Shown here: positions 1 through 10,498 of the stretch, one piece after another
Position numbering within the stretch: the stretch's first letter is position 1
Layout: the number at the start of each line of letters is the position of its first letter
NCBI GenBank assembly: GCA_964017185.1
Contig: OZ024871.1
Span: forward strand, 57,525,226-57,589,225
Source: Rugalucina vietnamica
Taxonomy: Eukaryota > Mollusca > Bivalvia > Lucinida > Lucinidae
Direction of reading: 5' to 3'
DNA: 64,000 bases
Translations under genes and position numbers: made by a program
The notes under the pieces: model-generated
What the model was told of the DNA's origin: nothing
Database searches by the model: none
Seen by the model: the letters and a program-made list of their open reading frames with translations, nothing else

Positions 1-238
1 GTCAGTTGAACATGATAATGGAAAAATCACATACATTTGGAAAAACGGGAAAGTGTAACTTAAAAACTTAAAGTTGTGACTCACAATGCTAATTTTGAAA
101 GGGCAATTTTAATATATGTTACAGACATTACGCTGTAGGTGTCAGTTGCTTAAGCAACTTAAGTGTGTAGAATGGACATGTTTCATGCAGACAATATGAG
201 AAGGATGAAAAGAATAATAAAAATGTTACTTTTCTGAT

Positions 239-507
239 CATCAGGAAAACATGTCCGTGTAATGTGTACCCCCTTGAACCCCACTTTAATATAGAAAAAC
301 TGGGGTATGCAGGGGTATACCTATTTTTCTTATTTTTGCTCAAAAACATAGGTTGTGGGTACTCGTTAGAACCGCCTCGCCGAGTACCCACAATCTATGT
401 TTTGAGCAAAAATAAGAAGAATATAAAAAAATATCTACTGAAAATTTCCATTTCTTACAACTTCAAAAAATCTCTGTATATTGCATGGGCAATTTTTCGT
501 AATGCTT
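239..507 (+). mobile_element. Hairpin MITE family A, copy 1
   Basis: It starts CATCAGGAAAACATGTCCGT and ends TTCGTAATGC. The middle holds an inverted repeat: GGTTGTGGGTACTCGTTAGA faces a GAGTACCCACAATC copy across a short GAACCGCCTCGCC loop, flanked by opposed TTTTTGCTCAAAA and TTTTGAGCAAAAA. Related copies lie at 33839-34128 and 44113-44377 in the same orientation, and an inverted fragment at 41405-41550. The empty version of the surrounding repeat at 1087-1490 confirms it as an insertion. It is non-coding. Confidence 0.75.
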
Positions 508-831
508 AAACTGCCATATCATTATTTCTTTTACAATCATATTATGGTAACATATGTAACAGACTGTAACAGACAAACGCTCCAACGTATATAGAGCAAA
601 CATCTCATATTGGAGGAGACTTGAATTGTCCTTTAAGATATAATATGTTTACAAAATTTCTTATGGTTTTGAGCATTAGACCGGCATGTACTGGCATTTC
701 TGCTATGTACAACGCCCTTCGTTATTCATTACATGTTTGTTACATATGTTACATTCTTGATTAAAATCTTTGATCCTAGATACTTGGTTACAGACCCTCA
801 GGGCCATGGTTCATGATAAAATAAGCAAGAA

Positions 832-1033
832 AGTATGAAACTGTGACATATATCCACCAGTTTCAAGAATTTTACATACTGAAGATTGATTGCAATTGAA
901 ATTGGGGGTAGGATTACTAAATACTTCATTTCAGTATGAAACTGTGACATATATCCACCAGTTTCAAGGATTTTACATACTGAAGATTGATTGCAATTGA
1001 AATTGGGGGTAGGATTACTAAATACTTCATTTC
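832..1033 (+). repeat. 101-bp perfect-looking tandem duplication
   Basis: AGTATGAAACTGTGACATAT starts at 832 and again at 933. The two 101-bp units run to a shared ACTTCATTTC end and differ at only about one base (CAAGAATTTT versus CAAGGATTTT). This suggests a recent duplication. Confidence 0.9.
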
Positions 1034-1692
1034 AGGCAATATAGGAAATTAACAAGATAGGAAAATAAACTTTGGTTTTTCTATCTGTCAGTTGAACATG
1101 CTGATGGAAACAAATCTCACATCTTTGGTAAATTGCATAGTGCAACTGTAAAAGTAAAAAAAAATATAGTTCTCAAAACTATTATTTTCTTAGGGTATTT
1201 TAATTTATGTTACGTACGTTACAGTTAGTGTGGGTCAAATTTTTGTTCAATTGATTTTAATATGTAGTATAGACATACAGCAAACAGACAATACAAAAAA
1301 GTTGAGTAAAATGATAAACTATTGTATTTTTCTGTAGCTGAAAACACCATATCATATTTTCTTAATTTTGTTAAGGTAACGTATGTAACAGAATGTCACA
1401 GGATAACGCCCCAACGCTCAGGGTGCAAACATCTCTTATTCGACTCAGCTTGAATTGTTCTTTAGGATAGGGTATGTCTGCAAAATTCCCTAGGGGGGGG
1501 GGGGGGGGCAATCGACCCTCTGGCTAGCTGCCTATTAAAGGTTCAAATAAAATTTGTCCAGCAATTGTACCGTTTTCATTGTGGGGGTAAATTGTTTTAA
1601 CTTAAAACTTTGGACTTTTGAAATTATGTTCTCCTCTTCTTATATTTGGACAATTCAGTAATAGTCGATAGTAGTGTAGTTCTGTTTTATAG

Positions 1693-1827
1693 GACAAGCC
1701 TGGGTCTAATGAGCTACGGGATACAGTTTGGAATACAGAAATTGTCTGGAGATCTCTACCTCAATATGTTCTTGATAGGAATCATTTGGGCTCCACTACA
1801 GTTCGTCAACATATATTTATGTAACAG
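1693..1827 (+). CDS. SLC22-family transporter, internal exon (TM7-TM8 region)
   Basis: The exon encodes about 45 residues containing SYGIQFGIQKLSGDLYLN followed by a hydrophobic segment (MFLIGIIWAPLQFVNIYL). This resembles the YYGLSL...L.GDIYLN block and eighth membrane helix of SLC22 organic-ion transporters, which are 12-helix plasma-membrane carriers of organic cations, carnitine or anions. The acceptor is TTCTGTTTTATAG at 1680-1692 and the donor is GTAAGT at 1828. It starts with the third base of a codon and ends with AG, so it is in phase 2 at the 3' side. An alternative acceptor TTCAG at 1654-1658 would lengthen it by 34 bp. Earlier exons lie before the window. The same gene continues at 7550, 27199 and 27477, all on the + strand. 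The substrate cannot be inferred. Confidence 0.75.
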
Positions 1828-3820
1828 GTAAGTTTTGAGCCCCTTCTTTTTGTTTTACATGTAGCTCCGAGTAACAGACGTGGGTATATAAATGAACCAA
1901 ACAAGGTTTTTATGATACATTAAATGTTTACATATACAGTATGACGAAATAAATATGCACAACACTACAAAAAATATACGAGCACAGTCAATTCAGAGAT
2001 GCATAATAATATGGCTATACATTTTTTTTCGCACGAACAGGTACAACGACTGTAATCAGAACTGATTACCGTAATCAGTACTCTAGTACAGTTGCACATT
2101 GAAATAAGCAGTAATATTTAAAACTTTGTGGTAAATACGTCATACCAGTTACTGTTTAAAAGATCTGTAGCAGAAATGCCAACGCATTAGTTTTAAAAAT
2201 AAACTGATTTCAGTTCTAAGCTCCTTGCATTGTTTATAGTCATCTTCCCGTGACCCGAATTGTCCCGTTTACAGTGGCCGCAGTGTTCATTGTCGCACCC
2301 CCTGACCAACATTGCCCCATTTAATCTGTTAAGTTAACGCAAAACGGAACCAGCATTTATGTTTATAGAATGGGATTATACCTAAGATTGTGTTCAGTGT
2401 TTTCACATACTTTTCTGTGACAAGCATTTGCATACAGCTACTGAATTATTTCCCCATTTGTTTCATCATGTGACCATGACATACGAAAATCATGCAAAAG
2501 CAGGTATTCAAGTTTAAGTAGAAAGCTGGCTGTTTAGTCCTGTAGTCATTTGGGCTATTTGAGGTGGATCTGGATTTAAAGTACAAAGAAAATGTTTTTA
2601 CATATTTGGAAAGGTGAGGTCTTCTACATTTTAAAAAATTATTTACACGGTACTTGTAATTACAGTTCTCCGTATACGGGCAGCCATCCTGGATGCCATC
2701 TTCAATTTATCAAATGGTTCAATGGTGATGAGGTGGCATCCATCGGATTCTTAAATGTTAACAAAAATGCCACCAAACTGTTAGGTTTAAGAAATTCATT
2801 AAGTCTTGAAATCGCCTCTTTCCAATAATGTAATTTTACTTAATTTTGGCGGACATCTTGGGTGCTCTCCATACATTGTCTTTTTTCTTGCACTAAATTC
2901 AATATACAGTCGATTCAGCTTTCAAATAAATGTGATCCCATATTTAAAAGTCCCTCAAAATATGATTATTTCCATGGAAACTACTGTTTTCCATAAACGG
3001 ACAGCCATCTTGGACGCCGTCTTGAATTTCTCGAATTGCTCAATGGTGACAAGATGTTACCCCCAGATTCTGTAGAAGACACCAGCTTTCCAAATATGTA
3101 AACACATTTTCTATGTACTCCAAATCCAGGTCCACTGAAGGTTCTGCCGGACTAGTGTTTAAAAAGTTTGTTCGCCTTTCCGTAGAAAAAAGGGCAGAAA
3201 CAGTTACTTGCATGCCAAAAAACGCCATTGTTTCTATTCCACACTGCTGAGTGGACGTTAAATCATAAAATCAACAAACCAACCAAACGAAAATAACTCA
3301 ATATAAGGACAAACACAATAACACTTGTATCAGTTGCCTTTTTATGGTTTTATGAATTCATTAAACCATCCAATACATGCACTATCGAATCTCTTTCAAA
3401 GGTCTTTCGAATGAGCAGAAGTTCGAAGTTTCGAGGACCACTGAAATATTTTCAGAACTAAGACGTTTTAATTTATGAAATTTGTATGATCAGACTTAAA
3501 CTCGGAATTCCGGCGTATCATTTGGGAAGTTTTCCTTAGCAATATAGAAAAAAAATGATATCGTTCAAGTTTAAGAGAGATGATACGTTACCATTTCGAT
3601 AACAAAAATGATTTCTACTTTCCGAAGTAACTTTCGGTTGTTTCTAAAAAAACTTCGAGGTTAGCGATAGTACTGCTATTTCATAAAACATTTTTTTTAG
3701 ATTTGGAAGGAAGAAGACAGCTGTACTTTTCTTGAGTACAAGTTCTGTTGGCGCCATGCTGGTCGGGATATTTCAGTACATAGAATTTCACAGTAAGTGT
3801 CCTACTTGGAAGAGATATAA
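1828..3820. other. Intron sequence, no further gene recognised; diverged repeat pair
   Basis: This is AT-rich intron. Stretches near 2680-2760 and 2998-3080 share GGCAGCCATCCTGGATGCCA-like text (second copy GGACAGCCATCTTGGACGCC) followed by AATTTCTC/TTATC and CAATGGTGA, so they are two diverged copies about 320 bp apart, with a shorter relative near 2848. A weak transporter-like exon candidate at 2240-2321 is treated as a finding. Confidence 0.5.
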
Positions 3821-3822
3821 TT

Positions 3823-4066
3823 GAGCCAACACATGGGAAAACCAACAATCTGCCAAGGCGAAAACAAAGGCGCAGATCAGCTTCGCAGTAACTGCGAAGC
3901 TGATTAGCGATCATTAGCGCCTTTGTTTTCGCTACTCGGATAGTACAGTTCCTCTTCTACTTAAATCCGAAATTTCAAGCTTCTAGCTCTTTTCTGTGAC
4001 TATACAGGTCGGTTTGTGTCAGACCTGGTCGGAAACCACATTGTTGGTTTTCCCACGAGGCGGCTC
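3823..4066. mobile_element. Hairpin MITE family B, copy 1
   Basis: Its inverted termini read GAGCCAACACATGGGAAAAC and, on the other strand, GAGCCGCCTCGTGGGAAAAC. A central hairpin at about 3857-3932 pairs AAAACAAAGGCGC with GCGCCTTTGTTTT around AGCTTCGCAG/CTGCGAAGCT. Other copies: 12649-12868, 14609-14813, 29211-29446, 29727-29953. Short open frames across it are produced by the repeat and are not genes. Confidence 0.75.
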
Positions 4067-5334
4067 ATATATGTTGCCAGACCAGTTACCTGCCTTGCGA
4101 GATTATCAGCTCGTCCATAAGTTCAGGATACTTCAGGTCGCCTTCAACTCCAGAAATCGTATACTTTTGTTTATTTTTGTTCGATTTCTAGATTTATTAA
4201 GCAAAATGTGACAGTGTATCAAAAGTTCAATGAATACGAATAATGGAGCACTGAATTTTGACTGATTATGTCTGACTATGAAAGTGCAGCCCGTTTCATG
4301 CACTGCAGGCGGTTGGTGCAGGCGGTTGATTTGAACAATATCTTTTCTTGCAAACACTCTCATCTTTTTTTTTTTGCTTGGTGCGACAGCGTCAAGCAAT
4401 TGAAACGGAACGAGGCCTGATTTCTCCTCAATCTGTGGGGGTTTTCCTTCAATCTGTGGGGTTTCCCTTTGACTTCCAGTGGCCTGGTTTCAGTCGCAAT
4501 GTTTTGCTACACTTCTTGTATAATAAAACAATTGAAGACGGAAACCAGACTTGCTCTCCGCCGTTTTTATTAGGACTTGTGGGAAGAATGACGTACTTCC
4601 CAGCAGACATTTGACGTCAGTTGGACGTCAGATAGACGTCAGACTCCGACGTCATAATGACGTTGGATTTAGGTTGATTTTGAAAGTTTGTTTGACGTCA
4701 AAAACAGACGTCATTCTGACGTCAAAAACAGACGCCATTCTGACGTCAGAAAAACAACGTTGGTTTGATGTCTCAAATGTGACGTCATAATGACGTTGGG
4801 GTTAGGTTGATTTTGAAAGTTTGTTTGACGTCAAAAACAGACGTCAATCTGACGTGCTAAAACCGATATCGTGAATGTTTGTTCGCAGTTAAATTAACAT
4901 TCTGAAATCCTGAAGTGGATTCAGTAGTGCGGTGATGCACTATTGTTATTCCCTTTCACTCCTTTGATAGAGTTATTCGGGATATACAAAATGTTTAAGA
5001 TGTTAATTGATGTAGGTATATCTTATTCATGTCAAATTTTATTGCTATATGGTGCTAAAACAAATAAGACATTAGTGTAAATAATAAGACTATTGTGAAC
5101 AATCAATAATTTAAAATGGTGAAATAAGTATTAAAATATACAAATTTCATTTTCGTCTTAATAGAAGGTTTAATAATTTAGTGAAAGACTTTATTTTGAT
5201 TAACAAATGATTATTTTTTTCTAAATAAATCAAGCATGGTGATTTCCGATACGAGACCTAGATATGGCTTTTTTAAAAGTGGCTATGTTGAAATTATTAT
5301 TTGAATTTGATGTTGTTACTTTTGCGCAAGAAAT

Positions 5335-5592
5335 TATGTCAGTTCAAGGGCAGCTAACTCTGTCGACATATGACGTTAGACTTACGTTTGAATCCGGCGT
5401 CATTTCGACGTCATATCAATACGTCCACTGACGTCAGGACTGGACGTCAGGTGGACGTTGGTTATTGGTTGTATGACGTCGTGACCAAAATACAACCAAT
5501 ATCCGACGTCAAGATGACGTCAGATGCCTGCTGGGGACGTGTTTTTCATATATGTCGACAGAGTTAGCTGCCCTTAAACTGACATAATTTCT
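5335..5592. mobile_element. Nested palindrome at the centre of the foldback
   Basis: TTATGTCAGTTCAAGGGCAG (from about 5334) faces CTGCCCTTAAACTGACATAA (to about 5590), and between them GACGTC words recur, ending GCCTGCTGGGG. Its GTTGGTTATTGGTTGTATGA stretch resembles a stretch in the separate copy at 6680-6872, so this is a second, related GACGTC-type element sitting in the centre of the larger one. Confidence 0.65.
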
Positions 5593-5812
5593 TACATATA
5601 TTATGTATTATCATATGACGTCGCTGTTTTCCAGTGGATAACGTCATGTCATTAAAATCGTATGACCACACGTGTAATAACACTTTTGCGGGAATACGTA
5701 ACGTCATTGACGACGTCCGTAACAACAATGTAAATTGTCATTGAAAATATGTCCACTTCGAAGGCGATAAAATCCTATTTTAGAAGTCATATGATAAAAA
5801 GAATCTTACACT

Positions 5813-5897
5813 CGTGGTCATTTCATATGAAATTTATTAAACTCGCTGAAGGCTCGTTTAATAAATTTCATATGAAATGACCACTCGTGTAAGATCC
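5813..5897. repeat. Long near-perfect hairpin
   Basis: ATCTTACACTCGTGGTCATT and the following bases down to TTTAATAAATTT pair with the mirrored sequence ending CACTCGTGTAAGAT. Arms are about 40 bp with a short GCTGAAGG-like loop. It is a separate hairpin inside the right half of the 2-kb foldback. Confidence 0.85.
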
Positions 5898-6679
5898 TCT
5901 ATATAATATCAAATTCAAATAATAATTTCAACCTTGCCACTTAAAAGTCATATATGAGTCTCGTATGGGAAATCCCATATTTCGCCCTCATGCTTAATTA
6001 ATGTAGAAAAAATGATTATCTATTAATCAAAATAAAGTCTTTCACTAAATTATCAAACTTTCAATTAAGATGAAAATAAAATTTGTATATTTTAATATTT
6101 ATTTCACCATTGTTCAGAATAATCTTATTTCTCACACTAATGTCTTATTGGTTTTAGCACCATAAAGCAATAAAATTTTGCTTAAATAAGATGTACCAAC
6201 ATCAGGCTGAATTAATATCTTGAACATTTTGTATGTTCCGAAGAACTCTATCAAAGGAGTGAAAGGGACTATCAAAAGTGCATCACTGCTCTTCTGAATC
6301 CGCTGTTATTCAAAAATGCGAAAAAATATACACCTTAAACTATTTATATGACATGAATTCAAACGTCGTTTTTAGGACGTCAGATTGACGTCAGCTTTCA
6401 GACGTTAAACCGACGTTGGCTTTAGCACGTCAGATTGACGTCTAGTTTTGACAACAAACAAACTTTCAAAATCAACCTAACTCCAACGTTATTATGACGT
6501 TGGAGTCTGACGTCAATCTGACGTCCAACGGACGTCAAATGTCTGCTGGAAGTAACATAGAAAAAAAGAAAGAAAGAAAGCAAAAGCAAAAGAAACACAC
6601 GAAACGAATGATCTGATTTTTACCCAAAGTGAAGTTTCATTAATTTGCACACCACACATGGTCAGAAGTATGAAAAACA

Positions 6680-6872
6680 CAAGGTCTAAATCACGTCTTG
6701 ATTACGACGTCTAACTGACGAACTAGTTTGACGTCAAAACAACGTCCAATCCAGACGTCCAAAAGACGTCAGGAAATGACGTCTGATAGACGTTGGAAAT
6801 TGGTCATATGACGTCGCGACCAAAATATAACCAATATCTGACGTCAAACAGACGTCAGGTGCCTGCTGGGTT
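6680..6872. mobile_element. Second GACGTC-rich element (partial)
   Basis: It has GACGTC words at short spacing, with AATTGGTCATATGACGTCGC followed by ACCAAAATATAACCAATATC, and ends GTGCCTGCTGGG. The same order of words occurs at 5440-5535. It lies directly downstream of the 2-kb foldback with about 120 bp of unrelated sequence between. Confidence 0.65.
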
Positions 6873-6979
6873 GGATCTACTTGGATCTAACGTTAAACAT
6901 TAGTTGGCGTTCTGGACGGATACTGGATCTACTTGGATCTAACGTTAATTAAACATTAGTTGGCGTTCTGGACGGATAA
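6872..6979 (+). repeat. 52-bp tandem duplication
   Basis: TGGATCTACTTGGATCTAAC begins at 6872 and 6924. Both copies end TTGGCGTTCTGGACGGATA, and copy 2 carries an extra TTAA inside AACGTTAATTAAACATTAG. Confidence 0.85.
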
Positions 6980-7167
6980 TGCTAAAACCCGGAACTTTGT
7001 CCTAGGTCCGACCAAGTACAAAAGCTTGAAATCCACCTTAGCGAGGAAGTGTTCATGACCGATGCAATCCATCGATTTACCGAAAAACTCCACAAACCTA
7101 CGAAAGACCACAACACATGGACAAATAATGGTATATACAGACTAGCCAAGCATTCCTTTTAACAAGG

Positions 7168-7237
7168 AAAATTTATTTATTTATTTATTTTTTTTTTTGG
7201 GGGGGGGGGGGGGGGGGTGGGGGTGTCGGGGGGAGGT
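7168..7237 (+). repeat. Low-complexity TTTA / T / G tract
   Basis: (TTTA)n runs into a T tract and then a G run interrupted by T and A. Such homopolymers are prone to assembly length errors. Confidence 0.9.
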
Positions 7238-7549
7238 GTCGGAGGTCTGTATTCGATGTACATTTTCAGCTCTGAAAAAAACCTTTTTAATAACCTTTAT
7301 AATACAGCCATGGGTCTATAACAGAACTGTTAATGATTTTTGCCCAAACTGTGACAAGTAATCCTCAAAGTTTTGGTAGGTACTGCTAGGTAGCATTTGA
7401 TGCTATTGAGAAGCTGTATAAAAGACAATCAGTGCTGGTCGTGGATGTGGTCTGCAACGTCAAGAATTGATTCAGTTTTTGAGTGACAACACCATTTGCT
7501 TACAAGGCTACAATAAACAAACACAAATTCTGGATATCTGCATTTGCAG

Positions 7550-7667
7550 GTGAAGACACAAGGGGGCTATTAATCAACATATTTGCCATAACATCACTTC
7601 TGTTAAACTATGCGGGCTGGTCCCCTATACAAACTCTCACGATAGAACTGTATCCGACTGTTGTCAG
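7550..7667 (+). CDS. SLC22-family transporter, exon with ELYPTVVR motif
   Basis: The acceptor is ATATCTGCATTTGCAG ending at 7549 and the donor GTTAGT starts at 7668. The exon starts with the last two bases of a codon and ends with two bases (AG), encoding about 39 residues: a hydrophobic helix (INIFAITSLLLNYAGW) followed by TLTIELYPTVVR. The E-L-Y-P-T-x-x-R signature after helix 10 is diagnostic for SLC22 carriers. Its 3' phase joins exactly with 27199 (AG + G = Arg, then Asn-Ile-Gly). Its 5' phase does not join with 1827 (which needs one base, while two are supplied), so an exon for helix 9 must lie between them or be lost. Confidence 0.88.
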
Positions 7668-7747
7668 GTTAGTTCACGCTTCAAATTTCACGCTCATTCA
7701 ATGTTAGGTTACGAAGCAATAAAACAATCGCCGTGGCTTTATTCCAA

Positions 7748-7774
7748 ACAACAACAACAACAACAACCACAGCC

Positions 7775-7830
<56 letters not shown>

Positions 7831-7905
7831 CGGCGATAATAATAATAATTATAATGATAAGAAGAAGAAGAAGAAGATGATGATGATGATGAAGAAATAG
7901 CCAAA
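7748..7905 (+). repeat. Compound trinucleotide microsatellite
   Basis: (CAA)n, then (TAA)n of about 16 units, a short CCGGCGA interruption, more (TAA)n, then (GAA)n and (GAT)n. Reverse-strand reading gives runs of Ser, Leu, Tyr or Ile that are not genes. Confidence 0.95.
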
Positions 7906-8054
7906 AAAAGGGGTAATGAGTGTTCACATCAGAAATAACACGTTAAAAATCAAAAGTGAGAAGAAGTCAAAACACTCAAGATCAGATTGTAGATATCTAA
8001 ATTCAAGCACATGTGTCTAAACTGGCGATGATGCAATATGTTATATCAAAACTT

Positions 8055-8336
8055 AACGAGTTTCACTTTTGGTAAGTTTCGAGTTTATAGTTGAAAAAAG
8101 CGAGTTTCTAGTTAAGAAAAGCGAGTATCGAGTTAAGAAAAGCGAGTTTCTAGTTATGAAAAGCGAGTTTCTAGTTATGAAAAGCGAGTATCGAGTTAAG
8201 AAATGAAAAAGCGAGTTTCGAGTTAAGAAAAGCGAGTTTCGAGTTGAAAAAAGCGAGTATCGAGTTAACAAAAGCGAGTTTCGAGTTGAGAAAAGCGAGT
8301 ATCGAGATAAGAAAAGCGAGTATCGAGTTAATGTTT
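8055..8336. repeat. 21-bp minisatellite, locus 1
   Basis: The unit is GCGAGTTTCGAGTTAAGAAAA with alternating GTTTC/GTATC and TCGAG/TCTAG variants. On the - strand it is an open frame of a seven-residue unit T-R-(Y/N)-S-L-F-x. The adjoining GGTGGTGGTGGTGATGTTGG also flanks locus 3 (26349-26707), where the array is inverted. A short third array is at 24504-24567. Confidence 0.9.
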
Positions 8337-8399
8337 TTTGTTGGTGGTGGTGGTGATGTTGGTGTTTCCTTATTACCAATATATGTACAAAAGTTTCAA

Positions 8400-9010
8400 A
8401 TGTGCCATGTCATTTGTACATAACGGATTGATCTGAGGCTCAAGATGTGAGGTCGAAGAACGTCATTTCATTAAAGTCAGATGTACAGTTACATCGCGCC
8501 ATTTTGAACGTGCGTTGCGCAGGTCGAATCGTCAGAAATAAGGCACGACAGTTACCCGTGTTAGCTCGTTTTTCGTATGATTTCTAACTAGAAAGACTTA
8601 GAAAACAGCATTCTGTATCATTTTCGTCTTCATTTTGGTAGCTTATTTTCATAGCAGCTGTATGCAAAATTAAACCGAAAATCAGGCCATCAGAAACCAT
8701 TATGGCGTCCGTGACTTCCGCGAAAAATAAGAGGCAAAATAGACGAGGCCAATGTTTTATAACCTGTTACATGTGTTACACTGTGTAGTCATAAGACAAC
8801 ACAAGTAAACAACCAAAATTCACTGTCGGAAAACTTCCATTTCTATAAACAGAAAAGAAAACACGCTTTGATATGACGTTGGGTCTACCATTTGAATGAG
8901 CCAATTGAGCCAATCTAGAAATGATAGGTTAGGCAAAGGTCAACATCGGTTGGCGATAGACTTCTATTTTATGAAGGTATGGAATGTAAACATGTATTGT
9001 ATCTTCAACA
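8400..9010. other. No feature recognised
   Basis: Mixed-composition intron sequence with slightly higher GC at 8450-8560. I see no splice-bounded coding frame, repeat unit or RNA gene. Confidence 0.4.
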
Positions 9011-9159
9011 GATCTGTTACCAGTTTTAAGATACTAACTCGAAGGCATCGTAAGTTCCCCTACTAACGACATACTTACGATGATCTTAAGACGACAACCT
9101 TAAAATTTAAGATCTCGCTATTCCAGTAACTCATAGTTTTCGCATCGTCCTATTAACGT

Positions 9160-10498
9160 TAAAGCCTAGGTTACATTTGCCCCGATCATCGTACGATTTT
9201 TCGGTCTACGATTTTCTCTACGATTTTTAGACATCGTAGGAGATCGTGGGCTACGACGTATGTGATTACAATTCATACGGGCATCGTGCGATTTTTTGAT
9301 CTGCCATTTGTCGACGTTCTCATACAAAAACGCAATGCGATCGTACGGTAGTCGTATGTCTCCGCAGATAGTACGTAGATATCGTACGGATCCCGTGCGT
9401 TGTCCGTACGGAGTCCCTATACGTTTTGATACAAAACGCAAGGAGGCCGCACGGTAGTCGTAGGGTCTCCGCAGACTGTTAGTGGATATCGTACGGAGTC
9501 CCTTGGACTTCTTACTGATGCCTCGATTACATTTGGCCTACGATTAGCTTGCGATGATCGTACGATGCCATTTTTTGCATTTTCGTGCGGCCTTCGCAGG
9601 GTGACCTTACGATGTCCCTGCGATTCTACGACTTCCTACGATCTCCGTAGCCTCTACGATCTTGTAATAGTCTGCACTATTACAAATTTTAAAATCGTAC
9701 GGATACCCTTCGATAATCGAGCTGTCATCGCACGATTTTTTTATGATAATTTGGGAACAAAAATCGTACAGTGATCGTAGGGAGGCCGCAAGGGGTCATG
9801 CCTAGTAGGTTACATTTGCCCCGATCATTGTACGATTTTTCGGTCCGCGATTTCCCTACGATTTTTAAAAAATCGAATGTGATCATGGGCTACGACGTAG
9901 GTGTTTACAATTCATACGGGCATCGTTCGATTTCTTGTTCTAGCTTTCTTCGATGTCCTGAGTCGGAACTGTTTGGAGATCGTAGGGAAATCAAAGGGTC
10001 TCCGCACACTTTAAGTTGAAATCGTACGGAGCGCGTGCGATGGCCGTGAGGACTCCTTACGATTTCTTAATAGCCGTACGATGTTAGGTGTCCATACGAT
10101 TTTAATAAACTTGTGATATAACCGTACGGATGCCGCACGATCACCCTAAAGGTCTAAGATTATCTTATTATTTTAGTCCCAAAATTATCATAAAACCGTG
10201 CGGTGACCGCACGATCATCGCAGGGTTTCCGTAAGGCGCCCGTACGATGATGCTACCTACGACGTGTCTACGGGCTACGGTCTTACGATTTTTTAAAATT
10301 TGTAAAAGTGCAGACTACTACAAAATCGTAGAGGCTACGGAGATCGTAGGAAGCCGTAGGAAGTCGTAGGAAGCCGTAGGAAGCCGTAGAATCGTAGGGG
10401 CATCGTAGGGTCACCCTGCGGAGACCGCACGAAAATGCAAAAAATGGCATCGTACGATCATCGCAAGTTAATCGTAGGGCAAATGTAACCTAGGCTTA
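9160..10498. mobile_element. 1.3-kb foldback element saturated with CGTACG
   Basis: The left terminus AAGCCTAGGTTACATTTGCC (9162) faces GGCAAATGTAACCTAGGCTT ending at 10497. Inside, ATCGTACGAT-like words recur densely on both strands. Blocks pair across the centre: GCATTTTCGTGCGGCCTTCG near 9578 with CGCACGAAAATGC near 10426, and CCTACGATCTCCGTAGCCTC near 9637 with GAGGCTACGGAGATCGTAGG near 10331. A second copy of the left end starts at about 9806 (TAGGTTACATTTGCCCCGAT), so the element is composite. No transposase is present. Confidence 0.8.

Larger units (their letters stand above)
1..1490 (+). repeat. Duplicated ~0.4-0.5 kb unit, two diverged copies
   Basis: The start of the window (GTCAGTTGAACATG at 1) recurs at 1087. 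The later stretch reading GGTAACATATGTAACAGA near 547 recurs as GGTAACGTATGTAACAGA near 1376, with similar text on both sides. Copy 1 is longer because a MITE (239-507) is inserted in it, and copy 2 lacks that insertion. No coding potential is visible. A G run lies at 1492-1508. Confidence 0.7.
4593..6556. mobile_element. 2-kb foldback element saturated with TGACGTCA
   Basis: The two halves are imperfect reverse complements. The left end reads TACTTCCCAGCAGACATTTG and the right end, reverse-complemented, reads TACTTCCAGCAGACATTTG. Inner arms also pair: CTCCTTTGATAGAGTTATTC near 4960 faces GAACTCTATCAAAGGAG near 6242, and AATTATTATTTGAATTTGA near 5292 faces TCAAATTCAAATAATAATT near 5909. The terminal few hundred bases of each arm repeat GACGTC words. 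No transposase frame is present, so this is a non-autonomous foldback, and the mobilising family is unknown. It lies in the transporter intron. Confidence 0.8.

Noticed and set aside
832..1033. CRISPR-like array
   Set aside because: Only two 101-bp direct units and no spacers; this is an animal genome.
3681..3914. Frames containing EADLRLCFRLG-type text (also 29291-29730)
   Set aside because: They run through the family B MITE hairpin and occur wherever that repeat occurs; not a host protein.
5370..5567. 65-codon frame within the GACGTC element
   Set aside because: Val-Asp/Thr-Ser repeats from the GACGTC word; no independent support.
7704..7927. Open frames of poly-Ser, poly-Leu and poly-Tyr on the - strand
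   Set aside because: They are translations of the trinucleotide microsatellite at 7748-7905.
8053..8379. 108-codon frame of T-R-Y-S-L-F heptads (-) as a gene
   Set aside because: It is the 21-bp minisatellite; an open frame is expected from a stop-free unit of length divisible by three. Kept only as a finding.
9166..10019. Frames of 69-91 codons in the CGTACG foldback
   Set aside because: Arg/Tyr-rich products of the repeated word, present on both strands, no start context or family.
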